From Proluteimonas luteida (GTDB lineage: Bacteria > Pseudomonadota > Gammaproteobacteria > Xanthomonadales > Xanthomonadaceae): 64,000 bases of DNA. The translations under genes and the position numbers were made by a program. The notes under the pieces are model-generated. The model was not told the DNA's origin. It was given only the letters and a program-made list of their open reading frames with translations, and made no database searches. The DNA lies in assembly GCF_021191695.1 (NCBI RefSeq), contig NZ_JAIWPT010000019.1, positions 1 through 64,000 on the forward strand, given 5' to 3'. The stretch's first letter is position 1; each line of letters opens with the position of its first letter. This document shows, one piece after another, positions 51,994 to 61,205 of this stretch.

Positions 51994-53445
51994 TCAGACG
52001 ACATAGAGATCCGCGTATTCGTTGACCGGCATCGCCTCCAGCCGGCCCTGGTCCAGCGAGACGTCAAGGATCCGCGCCTGTTTTTCGGGCGTGAGCTGGC
52101 GCGCGAGGTTGGTGCGGAACTTGGCTTCCAGCAGCGGGATGCCCTCGGCGCGGCGGCGGGCATGGCCGAGCGGGTATTCGACGACCACTTCGTCCAGTGC
52201 GCTGCCGTCGTCGAACTCGACCAGCAGCGCGTTGGCGATGCTGCGCTTGTCCGGGTCGTGGTAGTCGGCGGTGAACTGCGGGTCCTCGACGCAATCGATC
52301 CTCGCGCGCAGGGCGTCGATGCGCGGGTCGCGGGCCACGTCGTCCTCGTAGTCGGCCGCGGTCAGGCCGCCGCTGAGGATCGCCACCGCGACCATGTACT
52401 GGATGCAGTGGTCGCGGTCGGCCGGATTGTCCAGGGGCCCCTGCTTGTCGATGATGCGGATGCAGGCCTGCTGGGTGCGGATGCGGATGTGGCGGATCTC
52501 CGAAGGCTGGCGGCCGGCCTGCCGCAGCAGGCGGTGCACGGTGACCGCGGCCTCGACCGCGGTCTGGCCGTGGAACTCGGCCGGGAAGCTGATCTTGAAC
52601 AGGATGTTCTCCATCACGTAGCTGCCGTAGCCGCGCTGGAAGCGGAACGGCTGGCCGCCGAAGGACACGTCGTAGAAGCCCCAGACCGGCGCGGTCAGCG
52701 CGCCCGGACAGCCCATCTCGCCGGTGCGGGCGATCAACGCCAGCCGCACCGCGCGGCTGGTGGCATCGCCCGCCGCCCAGCTCTTGCGCGAGCCGGTGTT
52801 GGGCGCGTGCCGGTAGGTGCGCAGCGCCTGGCCGTCGACCCAGGCCTGCGACACCGCCGCCAGCATCTGCGCGCGCGGCAGCGCCAGCAGGCCGGCGACC
52901 ACCGCGGTCGAGGCGACCTTGACCAGCACTACGTGATCGAGGCCGACGCGGTTGAAGCTGTTCTCCAGCGCGATGCAGCCCTGGATCTCGTGCGCCTTGA
53001 TCATCGCCGTCAGCACCGCACGCATCGTCAGCGGCGGTTTGCCGGCGGCGACGTTGCCGCGGCTGATCCAGTCGGCGACGGCGAGGATGCCGCCGAGGTT
53101 GTCGGACGGGTGGCCCCATTCGGCCGCCAGCCAGGTGTCGTTGAAGTCCAGCCAGCGCACCATCGCGCCGATGTCGAACGCGGCCTGCACCGGGTCCAGC
53201 TGGTACGGCGTGCCGGGCACGCGCGCGCCATCGGGCACCACGGTACCGGGCACCAGCGGGCCCAGCAGCTTGGTGCACGCGGGATACGACAGCGCCTCCA
53301 GGCCGCAGCCGAGGGTGTCGATGAGACAGTTGCGCGCGGTCTCGAACGCAAGCTCCGACGTCACCTCGAAGCCTTGCACGTAGTCGACGATGTCGACGAT
53401 GACCTGGTCCCAGTCGGGACGCACATTGCTGACGGGTGCGGACAT
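51994..53445 (-). CDS. prpD: MmgE/PrpD family protein, probable 2-methylcitrate dehydratase
   Basis: 483 aa, normal for PrpD. Conserved stretches: [74 protein letters not shown] and GFYDVSFGG. PrpD dehydrates 2-methylcitrate in propionate breakdown. No prpB or prpC lies beside it, so it may belong to an unlinked pathway. Propionyl-CoA from the valine operon nearby could be its distant source. Confidence 0.88.
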   Translation of the reverse strand: MSAPVSNVRPDWDQVIVDIVDYVQGFEVTSELAFETARNCLIDTLGCGLEALSYPACTKLLGPLVPGTVVPDGARVPGTPYQLDPVQAAFDIGAMVRWLDFNDTWLAAEWGHPSDNLGGILAVADWISRGNVAAGKPPLTMRAVLTAMIKAHEIQGCIALENSFNRVGLDHVVLVKVASTAVVAGLLALPRAQMLAAVSQAWVDGQALRTYRHAPNTGSRKSWAAGDATSRAVRLALIARTGEMGCPGALTAPVWGFYDVSFGGQPFRFQRGYGSYVMENILFKISFPAEFHGQTAVEAAVTVHRLLRQAGRQPSEIRHIRIRTQQACIRIIDKQGPLDNPADRDHCIQYMVAVAILSGGLTAADYEDDVARDPRIDALRARIDCVEDPQFTADYHDPDKRSIANALLVEFDDGSALDEVVVEYPLGHARRRAEGIPLLEAKFRTNLARQLTPEKQARILDVSLDQGRLEAMPVNEYADLYVV

Positions 53446-53768
53446 CTCTGGCCTCGGCGCTGGACGGATTGCGGCTGCCGGCCGGCGACCGGGCGCGGTC
53501 CCTGCCGGGGGATCGATGTTGCCGCGCCGCGCCGTCAGTGCGCGTGAAGGCGGCGTGGAGACAGTCGCGGCGGACGCCTGCGCGGGAGATGCGCCGACGC
53601 CGGGATGCGGCGGCACCCCGGGGAACACGCGCCGGCCGATCGCGACCGGGACGGGACAGCCCGCCTGCCGGAAATCAATGGCCTGAAGCGCACGGGCGCA
53701 GGCGCCGCTGCGCGACGGCCGCCGATTCGCGACAATGCCGTTCCAGCCGATCCGGAAGCGTGAACCGA
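53446..53768. other. Divergent intergenic region between prpD and mntR
   Basis: 323 bp. GACAATG near 53728-53736 may be a -10 region for mntR, but no partner hexamer is clear. Otherwise no gene, repeat or hairpin that I can support. Confidence 0.35.
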
Positions 53769-54236
53769 ATGTCGAAGACGTCGCCAGCGGGCGGACGCAA
53801 GCCCCGGCCGCCGGCACTGGTCGAGGCCAAGGTCCAGGTCGAGAGCTTCCGCCAGGTCCGCGAGGCGCACCGCTCGGAGCTGATCGAGGACTACGTGGAG
53901 CTGATCTCCGACCTGATCGCCGACGGCGGCGAGGCCCGCCAGGTCGACATCGCCGCGCGCCTGGGCGTCGCCCAGCCGACCGTGGCCAAGATGCTCAAGC
54001 GACTGGTCCGCGACGGCCTGGCGGTGCAGCGCCCCTATCGCGGCGTGTTCCTGACCGATGCCGGCGAGGCGCTGGCCGCGGCCAGCCGCGAGCGCCACCG
54101 GACCGTCGAGGCATTCCTGGTCGCGCTCGGCGTACCGGAGGACATCGCCCGCCGCGATTCGGAGGGCATCGAGCACCACGTCAGCCCAGAAACCCTGGCG
54201 ATCTTCGCCGAGTACACGCGCAAGGCGCGGCGGTGA
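53769..54236 (+). CDS. mntR: Manganese-dependent repressor MntR
   Basis: 155 aa, the same length as E. coli MntR. The winged helix [29 protein letters not shown] is followed by the RPYRGVFLT wing and the metal-binding dimer domain ([24 protein letters not shown]). With Mn it represses manganese uptake genes; no mntH is visible here. Its stop overlaps the next gene's start as TGATG. Confidence 0.92.
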   Translation: MSKTSPAGGRKPRPPALVEAKVQVESFRQVREAHRSELIEDYVELISDLIADGGEARQVDIAARLGVAQPTVAKMLKRLVRDGLAVQRPYRGVFLTDAGEALAAASRERHRTVEAFLVALGVPEDIARRDSEGIEHHVSPETLAIFAEYTRKARR

Positions 54237-54988
54237 TGCGGGTCATGGCGCGGCGGCGGTGCGGGATGCGGGCGTCCGGTGGCGGCAAGCAGGCCGCGTG
54301 CTGCATGCGGGACGACCGGGTGGCCCGGCCGCACGGATGGAAACGGCAAGACGCAGTGCTGGGCATCTGCCTGCTGCTGGCCGGCGCAGCCACAAGCGCC
54401 AATACCGGCCCGGCCCTGCAGGCGATCACGCTGCTGCCACCCACTGCCGGCGATGCGCCGGTGACCGTCTGGCGGCACGACGATGCGGGCACGTCGCTGC
54501 CGCCGACACTCGCCTTCGAGATGGAACTCGCATCGGGCGGGTTCCGGCCCGACGGCGCGACCCTGGTGCTCCAGGGCGGCGAGAACGAGGGCGACGAAGA
54601 CACGAGCCGTTACCGCGTACAGGTGCAGTTCCATACCCGTATGACGGTCGGGGAAACAGAACGCGTCGCCGTCGCCCTGCCCGGCTGTGTGTCCGGCTGG
54701 ATCGACGCCACGCCGTCAGGGGCCTCCGCCTTCGTGCTGCCAGTGCCGACACCGGCGCAGGAAACCTGTTATCCGGCGTATCCGCGCGCGCGGATGGAGC
54801 AGGCGATCCGCAACGGCGTCGAACCGGGGTTCGAGACGCTGGGCGAATGGGCGATCGCGCTGTGGCGCGAGGACACCAACGCGGCCATGGTCGAGATCGA
54901 CCGGGTGCACATCCGTATCGACAGCCTCCGCGGCGGTCACTGGCTGCCGCTGACCACGATCGAAGCGCGCATCTTCTCCGGCTGCTGA
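54236..54988 (+). CDS. Exported protein of unknown function
   Basis: 250 aa from ATG 54236, overlapping the mntR stop by one base; a start at 54305 (MRDDRVARPHG) would better fit the signal peptide AVLGICLLLAGAATSA. The mature part has three Cys and beta-rich sequence with no family I recognise. Cotranscription with mntR would suggest a link to metal homeostasis, only by position. Confidence 0.65.
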   Translation: MRVMARRRCGMRASGGGKQAACCMRDDRVARPHGWKRQDAVLGICLLLAGAATSANTGPALQAITLLPPTAGDAPVTVWRHDDAGTSLPPTLAFEMELASGGFRPDGATLVLQGGENEGDEDTSRYRVQVQFHTRMTVGETERVAVALPGCVSGWIDATPSGASAFVLPVPTPAQETCYPAYPRARMEQAIRNGVEPGFETLGEWAIALWREDTNAAMVEIDRVHIRIDSLRGGHWLPLTTIEARIFSGC

Positions 54989-55006
54989 CCGGACTGCCCT
55001 TCATGG

Positions 55007-55115
55007 CGTAGGTCGGGGCCACGCCCCCGACGCCAGGGCGCGCGGCCAAGCCTCGGCGGGCTGCCCCCCGCGACCCCGCAACACCGCGCGCGTCGGCCGC
55101 GTGGGGCCGACCTAC
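55007..55115. repeat. Dispersed repeat family A, copy 5
   Basis: Arms CGTAGGTCGGGGCCACGCC... (55007-55034) and ...GTCGGCCGCGTGGGGCCGAC... ending CCTAC at 55115. The last arm supplies the stop codon of mmsB (CTA, read as TAG on the minus strand, 55112-55114). A long stem between the arms could terminate both convergent genes. Confidence 0.85.
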
Positions 55116-56002
55116 TGCCTGCGCTGGGTCAGCTTGACCACGCTGGAGAAATCCAGCCCGCCGTTGCCCGCGGTGCTGTTGAGCGCATAGAGGTTGCGCG
55201 CCAGCTCGCCCAGCGGCACCGGCACGCCGGTGCCGACCGCGGCCTCGGCGGCCAGGCCCAGGTCCTTGAGCATCAGGTCGTTGCCGAAACCGCCGCTGTA
55301 GCCACGCGAGGCCGGCGCGTTCTCCAGCACGCCCGGCCACGGATTGCAGACCTCCGTCGCCCAGCTGCGGCTGGTGCTCACCGCCATCATCTGCGACAGC
55401 ACCTTCGGGTCCAGCCCGTGGGCGACGCCGAGCGCGATCGCCTCGCCGGTGGCGGCCATGATCACGCCCAGCGCCATGTTGTTGCACAGCTTGGCGACCT
55501 GGCCGGCGCCGGCATCGCCCATGTGGAAGATGTTCTTGCCCATGGCCTCGAGCACCGGACGCGCGCGTTCCAGTGCCTCCACGCTGCCGCCGACGATGAA
55601 GGTCAGGGTGCCGGCCTGCGCGCCGGCGGTGCCGCCGGACACCGGCGCGTCGATCATCTGCAGCCCGCGCACGGCGGCCGCGGCGGCAACCTTCTGCGCC
55701 GAAGCCGGCGCGATCGTGCTGCTGTCGATGACCAGCGCGCCGGCGGGGATCTTCGCCAGCAGGCCGTCCTCGCCAAGATAGACGCCCTCGACGTGGCGGC
55801 TGGCCGGCAGCATGGAGATCACCACCTCGGCATCGGTCGCCGCATCGGCGGCGCTGCCGGCGGCGGTAGCACCTGCGGCGACGACCGCGGCCACGGCCTC
55901 GGCGCTGAGATCGAAGGCGCGCACGGCATGGCCGGCCTTCGCGAGGTTGGCGGCCATCGGCCCGCCCATGTTGCCCAGACCGATGAAGGCGATGCGACTC
56001 AT
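55112..56002 (-). CDS. mmsB: 3-hydroxyisobutyrate dehydrogenase
   Basis: 296 aa. Rossmann motif FIGLGNMGGPMAANL (6-20), IDAPVSGGTAGAQ (substrate loop), and KLCNNMALG with the catalytic Lys. It oxidises 3-hydroxyisobutyrate to methylmalonate semialdehyde in valine breakdown. GGAG precedes the ATG. A 420 bp repeat-filled gap separates it from the hydrolase gene upstream, though orientation is the same. Confidence 0.95.
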   Translation of the reverse strand: MSRIAFIGLGNMGGPMAANLAKAGHAVRAFDLSAEAVAAVVAAGATAAGSAADAATDAEVVISMLPASRHVEGVYLGEDGLLAKIPAGALVIDSSTIAPASAQKVAAAAAVRGLQMIDAPVSGGTAGAQAGTLTFIVGGSVEALERARPVLEAMGKNIFHMGDAGAGQVAKLCNNMALGVIMAATGEAIALGVAHGLDPKVLSQMMAVSTSRSWATEVCNPWPGVLENAPASRGYSGGFGNDLMLKDLGLAAEAAVGTGVPVPLGELARNLYALNSTAGNGGLDFSSVVKLTQRRQ

Positions 56003-56038
56003 GTGGGTTCTCCGTGATTGATGTGGTTGATCGGGGGA

Positions 56039-56336
56039 TTGCCTCTCCCGCCGGGAGAGAGGAAACAAACCTGCTTGCGCGACGGTGAGGGCGTCCGGCG
56101 CTTCACCGCGAAGAGCGCCCTCATCCGCCCCTTCGGGGCACCTTCTCCCGCAAAGCGGGAGAAGGTCAGCTGGCGTGCAACACGGCAATCCTGCTGTGTT
56201 GTCTCACCTCGCAACGAGGGAAAAACCTTTCCTGCAACACCTCTCCCACGGTCGGGAGACGGGTCAGCTTTGCTTGCAGCACCTCTCCCGCGAGCGGGAG
56301 AGGTCGGCGCGCAACGCACGCCGGGTGAGGGCATTC
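56039..56336. repeat. Dispersed repeat family B, copy 3
   Basis: A nearly 300 bp run of family-B modules: CCTCTCCCGCCGGGAGAGAGG, GGTGAGGGCG, CCTCATCCGCCCCTTCGGGG, CTTCTCCCGCAAAGCGGGAG, then two more CACCTCTCCC hairpins and GGTGAGGGCA. It lies within the valine operon between the hydrolase and mmsB genes. Confidence 0.85.
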
Positions 56337-56350
56337 GGCGAAGAGCTTAT

Positions 56351-56422
56351 CCAGGTCGGCCCTACGCGGCCGACGGGGAATCACCGATTCGCGAAGTGCC
56401 GGGGGCGTAGCCCCGACCTACC
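56351..56422. repeat. Dispersed repeat family A, copy 6
   Basis: CCAGGTCGGCCCTACGCGG... and GGGGGCGTAGCCCCGACCT... in reverse order relative to the other copies, directly abutting the stop codon of the hydrolase gene at 56423. With the family-B copy it fills the whole gap. Confidence 0.8.
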
Positions 56423-57592
56423 TCAAGATCCCAGGTCGGCCAGCGGATGCGTGCCACCCGGCCAGGCCGGGGCTTCGAGGAACGTGTTCGCCCATGCCGG
56501 TGTCGCCGCGGCCAGCGTCGCCGGTTCCCACTTCGGATTGCGGTCCTTGTCGATCAGCAGCGCGCGGATGCCCTCGGCGAAATCGCCGTGTGCGGCACAG
56601 TGCAGCGCGGCGATGTATTCCAGGCGGAACACGTCGGCCAGCGACAGGTCCGCCGCGCGCCGCTGCAGCTCGTAGCCCAGACGTACCGAGCCGGGCGACC
56701 CGGCCGCCAGGGTCTTCTGCGCGGCGGACAGCCAGGCATCGTCGCCGGCATCGAGCGTGGCGATCGCCTCGACGATGTCCTCCAGCCGCTCATGCGCACA
56801 GATCGCGGCCACGGTCTGCGCATGCAGCTGCAGCGGGCCGACCTCCACCGGCGCCATGAAGCGCGCCAGCAGCGCGCCGAGCCGGGCATGGTTGGCTTTC
56901 GCATCGGCGTCCCAGCCTTCGGCCTGCAGCGCGGCGAACACGTCGTCGCGGCTGGCCTCGGGCAGGTGCACGTCCGCGAGACCCGCGTGGATCGCATCGC
57001 CCGGCCCCAGCAGCGCGCCGGTCGCGGCGAGGAACAGGCCGGCGCGGTCGGGCACGCGATCGAGCAGCCAGCTGCCGCCCACGTCCGGGAACAGGCCGAC
57101 GGTGATTTCCGGAAACGCCAGCTTCGAGCGCTCGCTCACCACGCGGTGGCTGGCGCCGGACATCAGCCCGATGCCGCCCCCCATGACGACGCCGTGGCCC
57201 CAGCACAGCAGCGGCTTGGCATAGGTGTGGATGCGATAGTCGAGCCGGTACTCCACCTCGAAGAACTCGGCGGCATAGGCGTTCCCCAAGGGCACGCGTC
57301 CCCGGCCTCCGGCCTCTGGCCCCGGACCCCTGCTCTCCACCATGCTCCTGTACAGCGACTGCAGGTCGCCGCCGGCGCAGAACGCCTTCTCGCCGGCGCC
57401 CTGCAGCACAACCACGGCGATGCCGTCGTCGGCGGCCCACTGCACCAGCTTCTCGTCGAGCAGCCGCGCCATCGCCAGCGACAGGCCGTTGAGGGTCTTC
57501 GGGCTGTTGAGGGTGGCGATGCCGATGCGGCGGCCGTCGGCGGCCGCGCGCTCCTCGAACAGCACCACAGATTCGGTAGCAGGCTCGCTCAT
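56423..57592 (-). CDS. 3-hydroxyisobutyryl-CoA hydrolase (enoyl-CoA hydratase/isomerase superfamily)
   Basis: 389 aa. AFCAGGDLQSLY and GVVMGGGIGLMSGASHRVVSERSKLAFPEITVGLFPDVGG are the crotonase-fold motifs; the length and FPDVGGSW suit the hydrolase, which frees 3-hydroxyisobutyrate from CoA. Residues about 86-104 (RGPGPEAGGRGR...) are a Gly/Pro/Arg-rich stretch that may be a small insertion. Overlaps the upstream hydratase gene by 4 bp. Confidence 0.9.
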   Translation of the reverse strand: MSEPATESVVLFEERAAADGRRIGIATLNSPKTLNGLSLAMARLLDEKLVQWAADDGIAVVVLQGAGEKAFCAGGDLQSLYRSMVESRGPGPEAGGRGRVPLGNAYAAEFFEVEYRLDYRIHTYAKPLLCWGHGVVMGGGIGLMSGASHRVVSERSKLAFPEITVGLFPDVGGSWLLDRVPDRAGLFLAATGALLGPGDAIHAGLADVHLPEASRDDVFAALQAEGWDADAKANHARLGALLARFMAPVEVGPLQLHAQTVAAICAHERLEDIVEAIATLDAGDDAWLSAAQKTLAAGSPGSVRLGYELQRRAADLSLADVFRLEYIAALHCAAHGDFAEGIRALLIDKDRNPKWEPATLAAATPAWANTFLEAPAWPGGTHPLADLGS

Positions 57593-58386
57593 GCGTTCTT
57601 CCACGCCGGCGCGCGCTTTTCCAGGAATGCGTTGACGCCTTCCTTCTGGTCGGCGGTGTCGAACAGGTCGACGAACAGTTCGCGCTCGGCGATCAGCCCG
57701 GCGATCGCCGGCTGGCTGCGCGTCGTCTGCACCAGCCGCTTGCAGGCGGCGACGCTGGTGGGCGACTGCTTCGCGGCCTTCGCCGCCCATTCCAGCGCCC
57801 TGGCCTTCGCCTCGCCCTTGCCGACCACCTCTTCCACCACGCCGATGCGCAGCGCGGTGGCGGCGTCGATGCGTTCGCCGAGCAGGATCATGCGCTTGGC
57901 CCAGCCCTCGCCGGCCAGCCGGGTCAGGTTCTGGGTGCCGCCGGCGCAGGGCAGCAGGCCGACGCTCGCCTCGGGCAGCGCCAGCTGCGCCTGTTCCTCG
58001 GCGATGCGCAGGTCGCAGGCCAGCGCGCATTCCAGGCCGCCGCCCATCGCGTAGCCGTTGATCGCGGCGATGCTGACGCCGCGGAATTCAGCCAGCGCCT
58101 CGAAGGCCTCGCCGAAGCGACGTGCGGCCTCGCGCGCCAGCGCCTTGTCGCCGGACGCGAACTGCTTGAGGTCGGCGCCCGCGGAGAAGAACTTCTCGCC
58201 CTCGCCGGTGATCACCAGCGCGTAGATGTCGCGGTCGCCGTTGAGCGCAGCCACCAGGTCGCGCAACGCGGCGAGGCTGTGCACGGTCCAGGTGTTGGCC
58301 GGGGGATTGGACAGCGTGACGACAGCGGTGTGGCCGTCGACATCGAGCTTCAGGCCGGTCCAGTCGCGGGCGCGGTAATCGCTCAT
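57589..58386 (-). CDS. Enoyl-CoA hydratase
   Basis: 265 aa crotonase. KFFSAGADLKQFASG and NGYAMGGGLECALACDLRIAEEQAQLALPEASVGLLPCAGG contain the oxyanion glycines and two catalytic Glu residues. It hydrates methacrylyl-CoA in valine breakdown. ATGA overlaps at both ends tie it to the dehydrogenase and hydrolase genes. Confidence 0.93.
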   Translation of the reverse strand: MSDYRARDWTGLKLDVDGHTAVVTLSNPPANTWTVHSLAALRDLVAALNGDRDIYALVITGEGEKFFSAGADLKQFASGDKALAREAARRFGEAFEALAEFRGVSIAAINGYAMGGGLECALACDLRIAEEQAQLALPEASVGLLPCAGGTQNLTRLAGEGWAKRMILLGERIDAATALRIGVVEEVVGKGEAKARALEWAAKAAKQSPTSVAACKRLVQTTRSQPAIAGLIAERELFVDLFDTADQKEGVNAFLEKRAPAWKNA

Positions 58387-59570
58387 CGCAGTTCCTCTTC
58401 AGTATTCAGCAGGTGGCGCGCAATGATGACGCGCATGATCTCGTTGGTGCCTTCCAGGATCTGGTGCACGCGGCTGTCGCGCAGCAGGCGCTCGACCGGG
58501 TACTCGCGGATGTAGCCGTAGCCGCCGTGCAGCTGCAGCGCATCGTTGCAGATGTCGAAGCCGGCATCGGTGGCGAAGCGCTTGGCCATCGCGCACCACA
58601 CGGTGGCATCGCTGCTGCCGGCGTCGAGCTTGCGCGCGGCGGTGTGCACCATCTGCCGCGCGGCGACCAGCTGCGTGGCCATGTCGGCCAGCTTGAACTG
58701 CAGCGCCTGGAACTCGGCGATCGGCTTGCCGAACTGCCTGCGCTCGCGCATGTAGCCGCGCGCGGCGTCCAGCGCGCCCTGCGCTGCGCCCAGCGAACAG
58801 GCGGCGATGTTGATGCGGCCGCCGTCCAGGCCCTTCATCGCGATCCTGAAGCCCTCGCCCTCGCTGCCCAGCAGATGGTCCGCCGGCACGCGCACGCCGG
58901 TGAAGCTGATCGTGCGGGTGGGCTGGCTGTTCCAGCCCATCTTCTCTTCCTTCTTGCCGTATTCGATGCCCGGCAGGTCGGACGGCACCGCGAACGCGCT
59001 GATGCCGCGTGCGCCGTCGCCGCCGGTGCGGGCCATGACGATCAGCATGTCGGTGGCGCCGGCACCGGAGATGAAGGCCTTGCTGCCGTCGATGACGTAG
59101 TCGTCGCCGTCGCGTACCGCGCGGGTCTTCAGCGAGGCGGCATCGGAGCCGGCGCCCGGCTCGGTCAGGCAGTAGGAGCCGAGCTTCGCCCCGCCGGCCA
59201 TCGCCGCGGCCCACTCGCCGCGCACGCGCGCCCCGGCCCAGCTGGCCAGCATCCACGTCGCCATGTTGTGAATGCTGATGTAGGCGGCGGTGGACGGATC
59301 GGCTGCCGACAGTTCCTCGAAGATCAGCGCCGCGTCCAGCCGCGACAGGCCGATGCCGCCGGCGTCCTCGGGCGTGTAGATGCCGCAGAAGCCGAGCTCG
59401 CCGGCCTTGGCGATCACGTCCCTCGGGAACAGCCCTTCCGCATCCCAGTGCGCGGCCTGCGGCGCCAGCTCGGCCGCGGCGAAATCGCGCGCGGCCTCGC
59501 GGAACGCGGCCTGCTCCTCGGTCAGGCCGAAACCGGCGTCGACGGTGGTCATGGCATCCATTCCGGTCAC
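58383..59570 (-). CDS. Acyl-CoA dehydrogenase, probable isobutyryl-CoA dehydrogenase
   Basis: 395 aa from GTG 59570; an ATG nine bases in (59561) is equally possible. YCLTEPGAGSDAASLKT and FISGAGATD are FAD/substrate motifs; the catalytic Glu is in LQLHGGYGYIREYPVERLLRD, and the end IMRVIIARHLL is typical. It oxidises isobutyryl-CoA to methacrylyl-CoA and gives electrons to ETF, then to the ETF dehydrogenase at 32.8 kb. Confidence 0.93.
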   Translation of the reverse strand: MTGMDAMTTVDAGFGLTEEQAAFREAARDFAAAELAPQAAHWDAEGLFPRDVIAKAGELGFCGIYTPEDAGGIGLSRLDAALIFEELSAADPSTAAYISIHNMATWMLASWAGARVRGEWAAAMAGGAKLGSYCLTEPGAGSDAASLKTRAVRDGDDYVIDGSKAFISGAGATDMLIVMARTGGDGARGISAFAVPSDLPGIEYGKKEEKMGWNSQPTRTISFTGVRVPADHLLGSEGEGFRIAMKGLDGGRINIAACSLGAAQGALDAARGYMRERRQFGKPIAEFQALQFKLADMATQLVAARQMVHTAARKLDAGSSDATVWCAMAKRFATDAGFDICNDALQLHGGYGYIREYPVERLLRDSRVHQILEGTNEIMRVIIARHLLNTEEELR

Positions 59571-59571
59571 G

Positions 59572-61074
59572 TCACTTGAGGCTGATCGTGGTGTTGACGC
59601 CGTGGCCGAGCGTCTCGTCGTCGAACCAGCGCGCGGTCACCGTCTTGGTCTGGGTGTAGAACAGCACCACCTGCTTGCCGTACGGGCCGAGGTCGCCGAG
59701 CTTGGACGCGCGCGAGCCGGTGAACGAGAACAGCGGCACCGGCACCGGGATCGGCACGTTGATGCCGACCTGACCGACGTCGATCTCCTCCTGGAATTTC
59801 CGCGCCGCCGCGCCCGACTGGGTGAACACCGCGGTGCCGTTGCCGTTGGGGTTGCTGTTGATCAGGTCGATCGCCTCGTCCAGGGTTTCGACGTCGAGGA
59901 TGATCAGCACCGGCCCGAAGATCTCCTCGTCGTAGACCTTCATGCCCGGCTTGACTCCGGAGAAGATGGTCGGGCCGACGAAGTTGCCCTGCTCGAAGCC
60001 GGGCACCTGCGGGTTGCGGCCGTCGAGGTCGAGTTTCGCGCCGTCCTGCTCGCCCGCGGCGATCAGCCCTTCGATCCGCGCACGCGCCGCGCAGGAGATC
60101 ACCGGGCCGACATCGGTGCCCGCCTCGGTCCCGGCGTTGACCTTGAGCGTCTTCGCCTTCTCGACGATCTCCGGGATCCAGTTGCGCGCCTCGCCCACCA
60201 GGACCAGGGTGGATGCGGCCATGCAGCGCTGGCCGGCGGCACCGAACGCGGCGCCGGCGATGGCGTTGAGGGTCTGCTCCTTGTTGGCGTCCGGCAGCAC
60301 CACGGCATGGTTCTTCGCGCCCATCATGCACTGCACGCGCTTGCCGGCCAGGGAGGCGCGGTTGTAGACGTGCGTGCCGACCTTGGTGGAGCCGACGAAC
60401 GACACCGCCTTGATGTCGGCGTGGTCGCAGATCGCGTTGACCACGTCCGGGCCGCCATGCACCACGTTGAGCACGCCCTTGGGGATGCCCGCCTCCAGCG
60501 CCAGCTCGACCAGGCGCATCGTCACCATCGGGTCCTGCTCGGACGGCTTGAGCACGAAGGTATTGCCGGTGGCGATGGCCATCGGGAACATCCACAGCGG
60601 GATCATCGCCGGGAAGTTGAACGGGGTGATGCCCGCGCACACGCCCAGCGGCTGCAGCAGGGTGTAGGTGTCGACGCCGTTGGCGACGTTGTTGGCCAGC
60701 TCGCCGAGCTGCAGGTTGCCGATCGCGGCGGCGTGCTCGACCACCTCCAGGCCACGGAACACGTCGCCCTCGGCGTCGGGCAGGGTCTTGCCCTGCTCGG
60801 CAGTGAGGATCGCGGCGAGCTCGGCCATGTGCTCGCGGATCAGCTGCTGGTACTTGAGGAAGATCCGCGCGCGCGTGCCGATCGGGGTCTTCTTCCAGGT
60901 CTTGAACGCCGCCTGCGCGGACGCGACCGCGGCATCGACCTCGGCCGAGGTGGCGAACGGCACCTGCGCCAGCACTTCCTGCGTGGCCGGGTTGACCACG
61001 TCGCGCCACTCGCTGGTGGTGGACTGGACGAATTCGCCGTCGATCAGCAGCGGGATGCGGGGGGTGTTCGACAT
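59572..61074 (-). CDS. mmsA: Methylmalonate-semialdehyde dehydrogenase (acylating)
   Basis: 500 aa. The ATG at 61074 begins [16 protein letters not shown] as in homologues; an upstream in-frame ATG at 61134 is less likely. [28 protein letters not shown] and the catalytic Cys in GAAGQRCMA (near 280) identify it. It converts methylmalonate semialdehyde to propionyl-CoA. First gene of the valine operon. Confidence 0.95.
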   Translation of the reverse strand: MSNTPRIPLLIDGEFVQSTTSEWRDVVNPATQEVLAQVPFATSAEVDAAVASAQAAFKTWKKTPIGTRARIFLKYQQLIREHMAELAAILTAEQGKTLPDAEGDVFRGLEVVEHAAAIGNLQLGELANNVANGVDTYTLLQPLGVCAGITPFNFPAMIPLWMFPMAIATGNTFVLKPSEQDPMVTMRLVELALEAGIPKGVLNVVHGGPDVVNAICDHADIKAVSFVGSTKVGTHVYNRASLAGKRVQCMMGAKNHAVVLPDANKEQTLNAIAGAAFGAAGQRCMAASTLVLVGEARNWIPEIVEKAKTLKVNAGTEAGTDVGPVISCAARARIEGLIAAGEQDGAKLDLDGRNPQVPGFEQGNFVGPTIFSGVKPGMKVYDEEIFGPVLIILDVETLDEAIDLINSNPNGNGTAVFTQSGAAARKFQEEIDVGQVGINVPIPVPVPLFSFTGSRASKLGDLGPYGKQVVLFYTQTKTVTARWFDDETLGHGVNTTISLK

Positions 61075-61102
61075 GCCGGAACCTTCATGTGCAGGAAATT
61101 GG

Positions 61103-61118
61103 ATTCGCATTATTCGCA
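61103..61118. promoter_or_regulatory. Operator-like site 1 (ATTCGCA direct repeat) before mmsA
   Basis: ATTCGCA-TT-ATTCGCA, two identical heptamers nine bases apart, 29-44 bp before the mmsA start. The same arrangement occurs on the other strand at 61179-61194. Confidence 0.6.
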
Positions 61119-61178
61119 AATCCGACGCCCACAACCCGTCAAAAAGGCAGCTTATCGTGCGAACATCCCACCAATTTC

Positions 61179-61194
61179 TGTGAATCCTGCGAAT
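61179..61194. promoter_or_regulatory. Operator-like site 2 before the divergent regulator gene
   Basis: TGTGAAT-CC-TGCGAAT, read on the minus strand ATTCGCA-GG-ATTCACA, so it is site 1 inverted with one changed base. It ends 12 bp before the regulator ATG. A lone TGCGAAC half-site lies at 61158-61164. Confidence 0.6.
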
Positions 61195-61205
61195 CGACGC
61201 CCGTC

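Noticed and set aside
49590..56336. Family B repeats as a CRISPR array
   Set aside because: Units are hairpins of different length and order without regular spacers, and no cas genes lie nearby.
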